Shown piece after piece: positions 10,369 to 20,317 of a stretch of DNA of 64,000 nt; the first letter of the stretch is position 1; every line of letters starts with the position of its first letter. The notes beneath the pieces are model-generated. The model saw only the letters and a program-made list of their open reading frames with translations. It was not told where the DNA came from and did no database searches. The translations under genes and the position numbers were made by a program. This stretch comes from Diphasiastrum complanatum (lineage: Eukaryota > Streptophyta > Lycopodiopsida > Lycopodiales > Lycopodiaceae), in NCBI GenBank assembly GCA_029204225.1, contig CM055097.1:11407828-11471827 (forward strand), written 5' to 3'.

Positions 10369-11757
10369 TTGTTGTCGCTACGACTTTCCATCACTCTTGC
10401 TCTCCGAATTGCGAATTGTTGCGATCAAGCTCTTGTCTGCCATCGCTCGTTTACATCTGCAAGCACTATGGCGATTGTATTCAAAACGCACCCAAAGCCA
10501 GTGATACCAATATTACAACCACTAGCTGTTCGAGCGCGAATTGAAGGTCTTCTTCAATTCAATCCATCAATAATTCTTACTGATTTATGTTATGAGCTGA
10601 TCCGCAATTTGGGCAAAACAGAAGAAGGACATATTTCCACAACCGTTCGCAATCAAGAGATTGTTATCACAAAGAGGTTTTACTGTCGTGTCTTAGGATT
10701 GCCTATGGACGATAGTATGCCAGTTACTAAACCAGATTTCATTACGGAGAGCGGAGCTTTTCAAAAACAGGCTTATCTTGAGAAACGGGGATACAAACTC
10801 TCTTACATAAGAGACCCCAATCTCAAGAGCTTCGTTCGATTTGCTCTTGCTTCTATCTTCTTACCGGAGCAAGAGTACACAATTTTAAATACCAATATGG
10901 GATACCTGCTGAGAGCTTTAAATGGAGAACAAATTGCCTTCAAACAGATTGCTTTCAAGCAGTTCTATAGATTAATAAAAGTTAATCAGTTCTCCAGGCT
11001 GGGTCAGTAGATGGGCATTTTATGTATGCATGCTGGTGTGTTGATAGTGCAGGAGGATATCAGGTATGCACCAGTACTACCAAAGCTAGCGCCATCAATT
11101 GAGGTGGAATCTTAGATGCAGACATCAAAGGCAACCACCGTAGCAGCCACATCATCATCATCATCATCAAGTCAAGGGAGCATGGTGATGATGACTTCAC
11201 CATCATCCTAGTACACACCACTGTCTAGCAAAGAAGGAAATAGTAATGTGGAAGAGGAGGCGGAGGACACTGCTGATCAGGAGCATAATAAGGCTGAAAT
11301 ACCACAAGAGCCAGAATCACAAGGAGCAGAACAGCTTTCTGATGATCAGCAGGGCAGCGAAAGCGACGTCGAGGAACCAATCCTCGATGCCGAGTTATAT
11401 CAAAAGATTTTTGGAACACTACTGCCAGATACTCGGGCAACTATTTAGCATCTTGCTAGCTTGGAGAAGGTATCAAGGAAGCTGGGGTCCAAGTATGAAA
11501 GAGTCCGAACAGATTTCACCCAAAAAGATACAGAGTTGAGCGAAACAAAGGCTTAGTTGGTCTATAGAAATGAGGAGCTTGAAGCAGCCAATGCAGAGCT
11601 GAGCAGAAAAGATACAGAGCTTGAAGAAGCGAAAGGAAGGCAGGATGCCATGTTTGAAGTATTGGAAGAAATGCAAGAGCAGTCCAACGCCTTCGAAAGT
11701 GAGAACATACTTCTTAAACAACAACTTCAGACCCTACAGGCTTCTTTGCAAGAGGAT
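10369..11757 (+). pseudogene. Unrecognised retroelement-type ORF with C-terminal coiled coil
   Basis: The reading starts around MAIVFKTHPKPVIPILQPLA (10468) and is open to 11010: RARIEGLLQFNPSI, KRFYCRVLGLPMDDSM, LRALNGEQIAFKQ. After short shifts it continues through a serine run (tca repeat near 11150), an acidic Q/E/S-rich stretch and a heptad-like coiled coil (EELEAANAELSRKDTELEEA, FESENILLKQQLQTLQASLQ), ending at 11757. Several stops (11008, 11113, 11208, 11446, 11552) break it. The layout of folded N-terminus, acidic linker and coiled coil recalls plant retrotransposon accessory or Gag-like proteins, but I cannot name a family. The stop codon coincides with the edge of the inverted LTR fragment. 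Confidence 0.45.
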
Positions 11758-12070
11758 TAAGAACTTGCTCTTCGCTCTCTATTGATACTAAGCTCTGCGT
11801 AGAAATGCGTATGTACAATGACACATAGTGCTATCTTTATAGGAATGTTCTTCAGTCTCAATGTCGCTTAAGAACCATCAAATGTCGGTTCCGAACTTCT
11901 ATTGCGTCTCTTTAGAACGTCACAACTTCTACTCAAAATATGAATTTACAAAGTGCGAAATAGGCCTTTACATGTATTTAGGGACTATAGCACATTTTAT
12001 ATATATGGAAATTGAAAACTTTTACAATATATGACAAAATTTGGATAATGTGAGATTATAAGACTCCACA
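11758..12070 (-). repeat. Inverted LTR fragment
   Basis: Reverse-strand sequence from 12070 starts TGTGGAGTCTTATAATCTC and matches the LTR start at 4733 for about 310 bp. It lacks a roughly 100-bp AT-rich segment that the forward copy has at about 4940-5040. It ends at 11757, where the forward copy reaches about 5160. Together with the accessory ORF this makes an inverted pair flanking the truncated gypsy. Confidence 0.75.
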
Positions 12071-12082
12071 TATCCCCTTCCT
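12071..12082 (-). other. Polypurine tract of the inverted LTR
   Basis: Reverse-strand aggaaggggata directly before the LTR start, identical to the forward copy at 4721-4732. Confidence 0.65.
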
Positions 12083-12113
12083 CAGCTGTGCAACAGCTCG
12101 CAAACAATATGAT

Positions 12114-13560
12114 TTATGTCCTTCTTTGTCGCTTTCGGCTAGCTGGCTTGTTGTGGAAGATAGCCTTGGATCGGGCTTCATTCTCTTCATTTTCTTGCTC
12201 CAATGTCAGTCCTTTTGTTGCCAGGAAATAGTCGTTCTTCTGGTTGTAGTCTTCTTGGAATGACAAATTTGGATAACCACCCATTCCTTGATTGCCGATT
12301 GGTGAAAGGGGGTTATCAATTAATGTATTATTAATAAGATGTGTATACCAACTATCCTCGGTTAGGATTTCAGACATCTCGGCAGAAGGGACAGTTAGTG
12401 AAAGGGCAGCATATGTATATTCGGGAAATTCTCTCTTTAATATATAGCTGTTGAACAGACAGGAGGGCATACAAAATGAGAGAAGCAATATTTACATGGC
12501 TGTAAGTATAATATGGTCTAGCTATTGGGTTAGTGGAGCGAAGTATATTATTTGCTTTTACTTCCTCCAAATAACAAGAATAGTTAGTTTCCCAATCTGT
12601 GTAGATTTCTTACAGATTAAGGAATAAGAACTGATGAGTAACTCGGGAAGAAACTGATTTAGAGTTAGAAACAACTTCTTTCACATCAAAAATGTTAATT
12701 GATTTTAACTTATTCAGATACTCATCCAATGCTGGAAAAATATTATTTTCAAATGTTCTTAGGTATTCTAAGATGTATATATACAAGGATCCTGCGACCA
12801 CATGAATATAGTTAGTTTGCACATTGAACTTGTTCTAAACAATGGCAAGGGTGAGGATTCCTTTTTGATGTACAGTTAGTCTAGACCATAAAGTATTTAT
12901 GTTAGAAAAAGTCCAAGGGTTCTCCCATTGTTCTTTTGTGTAACCAAAAAGTTTAGGTAAAAAAAGGTAATCCATTCTCCATTGGAGTTCTGGACTACAA
13001 AAAGGTGGAATAAAAAATGTTAGTTTCTGGTGAAATGTCTGAAATTCTGACCTTAGTAGTGAGTAGACAATCTTGTTTTTCTTTACAACTGCTCCACTTG
13101 GTGACGTCTGGGCTTGGTATGGAATGATGCTTAATGCCTCAGGTTGGTCTTCAGTAGCTTGTACCTCTGCAGCATCCTTGATTTCAGTCTGTGTTTCTTG
13201 ATCTCTCAGGATCTGCCTACAGATGGTATCCGTTTGGATGTCCTTTTCTGAAATTACTGGTGTTGGCTCATCTGTCTGCGTCTCCTGATCTTGTCCTTGC
13301 GCTGGTTTTTCCTGTATTAAAAATCTGCATTTGGCCTGATTGGAATTTGGCCTCTTCTAATTATTCCTTCAACTTCTCATAAGCAATCATCTGCGGCTAT
13401 AGATATTGCATCTGAAAGGTCTGGATCATCCTCTCCTGGATTTCCTTCCATGCTATCGGATCAATACGGTACTTGCCATGAGATATGTAGGCACCGAGTG
13501 TGACTTCGGCACTAATTCGCCACAATATTGCCTCTTTGACCTATTTCTTGTATATAACAT
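12114..13560 (-). pseudogene. Retroelement accessory ORF, reverse copy (longer)
   Basis: On the reverse strand a protein can be followed from about 13560 to 12114 with a few stops and frameshifts. The order is: a start-side segment with ILWRISAEVTLGAYIS and IDPIAWKEIQERM; a Q/T/D/E-rich segment (DQETQTDEPTPVISEKD); WRMDYLFLPKLFGYTKEQWE; NKFNVQTNYIHVVAGSLYIY; FENNIFPALDEYLNKLKS; NNILRSTNPIARPYYTY; and the basic end KPASRKRQRRT. The last third is the inverted copy of 4130-4689. Stops lie near 12840 and 12610 and a frameshift near 12430. It ends just before a polypurine tract and LTR, so it was the 3'-most ORF of a retroelement. I recognise no domain. The forward copia at 13.56 kb cuts off its 5' end. 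Confidence 0.5.
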
Positions 13561-13564
13561 CAAT

Positions 13565-14365
13565 GAGGCAATTTTGGGCGATGCAGGCAAACTTGATGGG
13601 GCTTCTAACTACAACATCTGGAAATTCAAAATGAAGAGCATTTTGATGGAAAAAGAGTTGTGGAAAATTGTGGCCTTGATCAATCTTTCAATGAAAGACC
13701 ATGTGATCACTCACATAAGTGATGCCACGACGGCTAGGGGAGCTTGGGAAGCTCTTAGAATGCAATTTCAAACTTGCAATCCAGCTCGAGCCACGTTCTT
13801 AAAGTCGAGATTGAACATAGTAAGGATGGAAGAAAATGAATCAGTGGGATCCTTCTTCACCAGGATAAAGGAGCTGAGAGATCAACTTGTCGCGATTGGA
13901 GAACCAATTAGAGATATTGAATTGGTACATACCACAATGAGCGGTGTCTTGGAAGGGCTACAGATGTTTGTGAGCGGCATTGCTTCGAGGGAGAGGTTAC
14001 CTACTTTTGAAGACTTCCACGGAATCATGTTGCAAGAAGAGCAGCATCGCGAAGTGGTGAATTCAAGACAAATTCCACAGGAGGATCAAGTCTTGCTTGC
14101 TAAAGACAAGCAGAAAGGATGGAAAAGGATTTTTAAGAAATCCAAGGATGATGATGACGAAGGAGAATCGTCATCAAAAGGGAAAAATAAGAAGAAAGTA
14201 AAATGTTACTATTGCCACAAACCGGGCCATTGGGCACGCGAGTGTTATAAGAAGAAAGCAGACATAAAGGCGAGAAAAGTGACTCAACAAGGAAACATTG
14301 CCGAAGATGATGGAGAAGATGACGAGACAAGTGTTTTCTCATCGACATTGGCATCCCAAGTTGAT
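13565..14365 (+). pseudogene. Copia Gag with zinc knuckle
   Basis: The ORF open from 13406 becomes copia-like at about 13575: AGKLDGASNYNIWKFKMKSI, TTARGAWEALRMQFQ, ENESVGSFFTRIKELRDQL, an UBN2-type Gag. A CCHC knuckle CYYCHKPGHWARECYK lies near 14205-14250, preceded by a lysine/glutamate-rich linker. The 13406 start is not reliable, because the first about 55 residues are antisense to the accessory ORF; the element has lost its 5' end here. No 5' LTR or primer site is seen. Confidence 0.8.
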
Positions 14366-17300
14366 GATGGTGCCAGATGGTTCATAGATTCAGGTGCCAC
14401 AAGACATATGACCAAAAAACGTGATTGGTTTGAAAAATTCTCTCCAATCCATGATGGGGATAAGGCCACTCAAGCCAATGGAGAGGATGCCAGATACAGG
14501 GTGTGGGCAATGTACCTGTGCAATTTTCTGATGGCAAAATTAAAAATATCCCTAATGTACTTTATGTTCCTGGACTCAAAAAGAGTTTGCTTTCTGTTGG
14601 TGTAATGGCAAATCAACATCTTAAAGCTGAATTTGTCAAGGATGGATGCCTTATGAAGGATACGAACCATAATTACAAAGTGGTGGCGAAGGGTTATAGA
14701 GATAGTAACTGTGGCCTTTATAAATTGGATGCTGCAAAACCAGATGAATATGGTTTGGCTATCTCAACATCATCTCAATCCGAGTTATGGCACAAAAGAC
14801 TTGGTCATTTGAACTATGGGAGCTTGAGATTGATGGCGAAGCTGAAGATGGTAATAGGGTTACCAGCATTGCAGGATGATCACCATGCAATATGTGAAGG
14901 ATGCATCATGGGAAAGCATCACAGAGAGACATTCAAGAAAGGTGGAACTGCAAGAGCTAAGAAACCACTGGAACTAATTCACAGCGACCTGTTTGGCCCA
15001 ATGAAGACCATGTCGTTGGGGAAAGCATATTATTTTATTACTTTCATAGATGATTACTCTAGAAGGACATGGATTTATTTCTTGAAGAAGAAATCTGACG
15101 CTTTTGCTCGTTTCAAGGAGTTCAAAACTTTGGTAGAGAACCAACTAGATGCACGCATAAAAGTGCTAAGATCTGATAGAGGGAGTGAATATAAATCTGA
15201 TGATTTTGAAGACTTTTGCAAAGAACACGACATTAAAAGACAATTTACATAGTCACACACGCTGCATAGTAATGGTGTAGCTGAGAGAAAAAATAGAACT
15301 ATTATGGAGAGTGCACGCTCCATGATGAAGCAAATGGGCTTGATCGATTCACTTTGGTCAGAAGCGTGCAGTGCGGCAACGTTCTTGCAAAACAGGTGCC
15401 CTACAGTTGTGGTTTCAAATGTGACTCTTGAAGAAGCATTTACTGAAATAAAGCCAAAAATCAACAAATTTCGTGTCATTGGATGTAAGGCCTATGTACT
15501 TGTGCCAAAGGAGGAGAGAAAGAAACTTGATGCCAAAGCAATCAAGTGTATCTTCGTCGGTTATGATGAAAGAACGAAAGCTTACAGGTGTTTTGATCCT
15601 GTCATGAACAAGATTTATATTAGAAAAGATGTGATCTTTGATGAAACGCATAGGTATGAAGATGAAGACCATGCAAGAGGTGAAAGCATCAAGAGACTTC
15701 CCACAATTTTGGAGGAAGAAAATGAAGAAGATGCTCCACAAAATGATGCACGTGAAGACGAAAGTCGAGAGGGCAAATATGAAAGAACACCACCTATTCA
15801 AGAGCCTAGGGGGAGGTACTTGCCAATATGAGCAATGAAGGAGAAACCGGTTGGAAGTAAGAGACATTACTTGGACACTCCTTGGGATACGTACTCTCCA
15901 CGTAGTGTATCACCTGAATCTAAGATACCAAAATGGTATGAAAAGATCATGAAGGACGCAAAGCTAAATCAAACAGGATCTAGCACACAAAGTGAAGTGA
16001 GAAGATCAACACAAGAAAAAAAGTCTCCCGATCGTTATCATGTGAACTATGCTCTAATGACTGACATTTTGAAGTGTTGAGAGCCATCAACCTTTGATGA
16101 GGCAAAAGATCACAAAGAGTGGCAAAGGGCAATGGAAGAAGAGATAGAATCCATCCAAAGACATGATACATGAGAGTTGGTTGATCTACCACTTGAAAAG
16201 TAACCCATTGATAACAAATGGGTGTTTAGAACAAAGTTTCATGCGGATGGCACAATAGCAAAGTATAAGGCACGCCTAGTAGTGAAGGGTTATGAGCAAA
16301 GCAAAGGAATTGACTATGAAGAGACATTTGCTCCAGTGGCTAAGTGGACTACGCTACGCCTTATCATTGCCTTAGCATCTCATTTTGGGTGGAAAATCCA
16401 TCAAATGGATGTGAAGTCTGCATTTTTGAATGGTGACTTAGAAGAAGAAGTTTACATGGTCGAACCGCATGGCTTCATGGCAGAAGGACAAGAACAGAAA
16501 GTATGTAAACTACGCAGAGCACTTTATGGCCTTAAGCAAGTGCCACGCGCATGGTATGGACGCATTGACAGTTACTTTCTTTCACATGGATTTGTAAGAA
16601 CAAATTTAGATCCAAATCTTTATGTTCTTATAAATGATGACAACATTGCCTTGATTGTACTTTACGTTGATGATATCATTATCACTGGCAATGATGAGAA
16701 CCTTACTCGTTCTATCAAAGCCAACTTGTGCAAGCAATTTGAAATGACAGATTTAGATCTTATGCACTATTGCTTGGGTGTCGAAGTATGGCAAACTAGC
16801 AGTGATATCAGGTAATGTCAAAACAAGTATGTAGGCGAGATATTGGAGAGATTTCACATGACAGAGTGCAAACCTTCCATCACCCCTTGCAAAGCTGGTA
16901 AGAAATTATCTCGTATTGATGATAGTGCACATGTTGATGCTACACTATTTCGTCAGCTAGTTGGAAGTTTAATATATCTTATAACTACATGTCCTGATAT
17001 CTGCTATGCTGTAAGTTTGATTAGCCAATTCATGTCATCACCCACTTTGAACCATTGGAAAGCTGCAAAAAGGATTTTGAGGTATGTAAAAGGTACACCG
17101 AACCTTGGTCTAGTCTACAAAAGACAAAGTGTTTCAAAGTTGCAAGGTTATGTTGACGCTGATTGGGCTGGAACTATAGATGATAGAAAGTCAACAACAG
17201 GTTATACCTTCAATTTTGGTAGCGGTTGTTTTTCATGGTCTAGCAAGAAGCAAGATACTATTTCTCTTTCTTCCACAGAAGCCGAATATAAAGCGTTGAG

Positions 17301-17595
17301 TTCTGCTACCCAGGAAGCTATTTGGCTACGTAAGTTGTTATGTGAGATTGGCATGAAGCAGGTAAATCCCACTGTTATTTTCTGTGACAGTCAAAGCGGA
17401 ATACAATTGGCTAAAAATCCAATCTTTCACGCAAGGAAAAAACATATTGAAGTAAAATATCACTTTGTGCATGAAAAATCACAATCTGAAGACATTGGTA
17501 TTGTACATTGTTCTACATTGTTACAAGTTGCTGATATATTTACAAAAACTTTAAGTAAAGAAAAGTTTGAAACTTTTAGAGTCAAACTTGGTTAG
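14366..17595 (+). pseudogene. Copia Pol (PR, IN, RT, RNase H), with stops
   Basis: Domain order is that of Ty1/copia. Protease: WFIDSGATRHMT with the aspartate codon at 14387. A frameshift lies near 14495. GAG-pre-integrase: LWHKRLGHLNYGSLRLMAK. Integrase core: HSDLFGPMKT, FIDDYSRRTWIYF, VLRSDRGSEYKS, NGVAERKNRT. RT: ARLVVKGYEQSKGIDYEETF, MDVKSAFLNGDLEEEVYM, LYVDDIIITG. RNase H: GYVDADWAGTIDDRKSTTGY, SLSSTEAEYKALS, KHIEVKYHFVHEK. In-frame stops fall at about 15250, 15829, 16078, 16171, 16201 and 16813. All catalytic residues remain readable, so the decay is moderate. Confidence 0.9.
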
Positions 17596-17940
17596 ACCAA
17601 GTTATGTAAAAAAAAGCTTTTACTTGTAATGCTATCATGGAGGTATGTTCCATGAATAGAGTATACTCTAAAATAAAAAGTGTTGATCATTGAGGGAGAG
17701 AGTTAAAATAGCAATGATCGACTTATACAGTGCTTTCCTATTTCGATGGCACCACGTGTACTTAGTTCTAGAGTTATTGGGCCATCTTTCTTTTACGAGC
17801 CCTTTGAGTGCTTTTAAGGAACTCATCTTTGTACTTACAAGCAATTTTGAATATACAGTTTGAAGTGAGCAATTCTGTATTCTTGTGGCACTTGACGTTG
17901 TACTGTGGTGATTGATCCGGTAGGGTGTTTTCAATTGTGT
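17596..17940. other. Possible copia 3' untranslated/LTR sequence
   Basis: Directly after RNase H. A purine run (gagggagagag) at about 17692-17702 could be a polypurine tract, but the following base pattern is not TG and no partner LTR is found, so the LTR is not called. Confidence 0.3.
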
Positions 17941-18270
17941 TTTTTTAACTCACTGCTCTTTGCAAACCCATGCAAGCCCCATTGCTCCAAACGGCTGTCC
18001 ACACGGTGAATTATGAGGCCACCATCGATGATTTCTCCGAAACCACTGAAACTGCAAGTTTTTCCTTGAATTCTCCTCAGAATCCACCTACGACAATCGT
18101 TTTGATCTTCCCTGAAGCTCCGATCGACGGAACTTTGCTGTCTCCTACCACCCGGACTGCCGATACCCCATATGGAGTCCTCTTTCTTGAGATGCTCTGA
18201 GTGCTATTTTTCTTGGTGAAAGACGCTATCCCATAGCTCCATTGGATCGTGCATCTTGCTACACCCTGTA
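17941..18270 (-). mobile_element. 5' internal start of a reverse copia element
   Basis: Reverse-strand sequence after a copia primer site. A short ORF (18283-18077) reads RTPYGVSAVRVVGDSKVPSI then GASGKIKTIVVGGF, followed by stops. It carries too little for a domain call. The orientation follows from the primer site and LTR end next to it. Confidence 0.45.
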
Positions 18271-18282
18271 GCTCTAATACCA
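18271..18282 (-). other. Primer binding site, initiator tRNA-Met type
   Basis: Reverse-strand TGGTATTAGAGC, one base from the usual copia primer site TGGTATCAGAGC, immediately after an LTR-type end TTTTAACA. Confidence 0.65.
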
Positions 18283-18720
18283 TGTTAAAAGCCTGTTAGG
18301 ATCTGGTGCAGTATGCAGATCACATCACACAATTACCATAGCCACTCCTCACAAGCTCTCAAAGATGGCACAAGAAAAGCTTATAGATTACAAAGAAACA
18401 TTGTACATATAGAGTATTCACAAACTACATGAAAAGGCAGGTGTCCTTAAATTGGCCTACCACCTGTCAGACTAAGGTCGGGCCCAATATGGCCAAATTC
18501 GATCGACAAACTTGGGACATGCCCCCAAGTATAGCAAGTACTGTAAATAACTCTATACAGGCTAATTTTTCCTATGTGTGGCTACCCGGCTAACCCAAGT
18601 AGCCGTTTACGGGATCAGTGCCCGATCAATATATTCTAACGGGTCACGTCCCGAACACAACTAAATATAACAAATCTAATTAATTGTACACTAATTACAA
18701 TATCACACTTAGAGCTTACA
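18283..18720 (-). repeat. Probable copia LTR (reverse), outer edge uncertain
   Basis: Ends TTTTAACA next to the primer site. It contains a TATA-like ctatatgta on the reverse strand near 18405 and GC-rich segments around 18480-18660. No second LTR is seen, so the outer boundary is a guess. Confidence 0.4.
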
Positions 18721-18799
18721 TAAAATGTATATCAAATTAACTATGATTTCTAACTGTTCCTCCATGTCTTCAAATAACAAACTGCTGGATTTTTTAATG

Positions 18800-20250
18800 C
18801 CAGTGACATTCCATCTGAAAAATTAGAGTATTTTGCTTCGATATCGATAAGCTAGTTTATGAGACTCGTTATAATTTAAGTTCTTATCTTGATAATTTTT
18901 CGCAGATTATTAGTACTCATGTTTTGGATATAGATAGTTTTTGTTTCGTTCATTTTCAGGACCTTGTGCATTCCCAACCATCCTCTAAGCATAAATACAA
19001 TAGAAAGTACTCTAACCTACATGACCATTTCAAAAGAAATATATATTGTGATATCCACAAAAGAATATGTCGTCTTCTTATCAAAGGAATGGCATTTGTC
19101 TTTTACATATTTGCTGAAATTCCAGATGATGAATATGTTGAATCTTCAACTGTTCCATTGATTGAAGCATTTGCACCTGCTCCAGTTGATGTAGATGATG
19201 CAGATACTGATATAGGGGTTGAAGTTGAAGCATCTATGGGTTTAGATTATCAAAAAACTCTCCCTCGTTCTATAATCATCTCTGATTCTCTTCCATCTGC
19301 ATCTCCTGTTAATTAATTAACTCTACTCGATGTTCCCTTATATTTTATAAATAATAAAAGTTATATTTCATTTAATGATTTACAAGATGTTTTAAATTTG
19401 AGAGAGGATCAAATCCTCTCAATTTTTGCTCAAAATTTATCTAAATTTTCTGACATTGTTGATTACTCATATGATGACCTTAAAAGTGAGATAGATTATG
19501 ATAAAGATGGCAATTGAAAATCTGGCAATGAGGCCTTGGAGGCCATGATTGACAAATCTAAAGCCTATGAAAAAACTTTCCCTACAGAGGAGGAATTTTT
19601 GGAATTCCAAAAAAAAAATCCCCCAAGGCCTAGATATATCCCCTCCCAAAATGTAGAGGCCATTGGTGGACATGACATTAGCAAAGCAAACGTCGTTGAT
19701 TACGATGATTATGATCTAGTACGTAGATATTATAATGGTATTGATATTTTTCAGTTTTCTTATTGAGTTTGCAATGTTATGTATAATTCTAAATTTATTT
19801 TCTTTTCTTGTTTACAAGATGCTATTGAAATAGATGCCTTTGGTATGAGACATGGAGGAGTTCGTGGTATATCAGCCAGGAGAAAAAATATACACAAATC
19901 TCATTATTTGAAACACTTTCAAATAATGAGATTTGTGTATATCATTCATCTTTTAATCCATATGCAACCACTGTCATTATGGCCATCAAATCATTATCAG
20001 TTTGTTTAGGAGGCCATAAGTATGCAAGAGGAACATATAGAATTATTTTTGTGAAAAGAGATTTGGCTATTAAGATATTGGGTTATACTCCCAATGAGAC
20101 TACAAAAAGATCATTTGGCCCTTTATTTGGGTTACATTGATATGAGCAAGAGGAAAAATTTAGAATTTTTGGATCCATATGAAAGGAGATTATTCCTTCA
20201 TGACAATACCATCTGTCTGAATCTTGAAGAGGATGATGATCATAATTAAA
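18800..20250 (+). CDS. Unrecognised multi-exon gene, convergent with the transposase block
   Basis: Pieces of one protein seem present: LVYETRYNLSSYLDNFSQII, a possible acceptor before DLVHSQ, then IPDDEYVESSTVPLIEAFAP with D/E-rich residues to 19313. A second stretch reads NDLQDVLNLREDQILSIFAQ and KTFPTEEEFLEFQKKNPPRP then VEAIGGHDISKANVVDYDDY. After a possible acceptor at 19819 come DAIEIDAFGMRHGGVRGISA and, past a perfect palindrome, NPYATTVIMAIKSLSVCLGG then KYARGTYRIIFVKRDLAIKI. Composition and the continuous sense of the pieces suggest a real but decayed gene. I recognise no domain. It ends about 70 bp from the end of the reverse-strand transposase gene, so both may belong to one element. 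Confidence 0.4.
19888..19942. repeat. Perfect palindrome, 26-bp arms, 3-bp spacer
   Basis: The left arm 19888-19913 and right arm 19917-19942 are exact reverse complements around cac. The core is caaatctcattatttgaaa. A transcript would form a very stable hairpin. It interrupts the unrecognised forward gene. The right arm and the downstream reading together look like a foldback copy of the preceding bases. Confidence 0.9.
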
Positions 20251-20317
20251 TAATTTTCTGTAATAGATTTTTGATATATTACAAGGATCTCTTTTTTGTT
20301 ATGAATTTGAATGCCTT

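Noticed and set aside
15415-15867. 150-residue reverse ORF opposite copia integrase and linker
   Set aside because: Phenylalanine- and serine-rich antisense frame of recognisable copia Pol.
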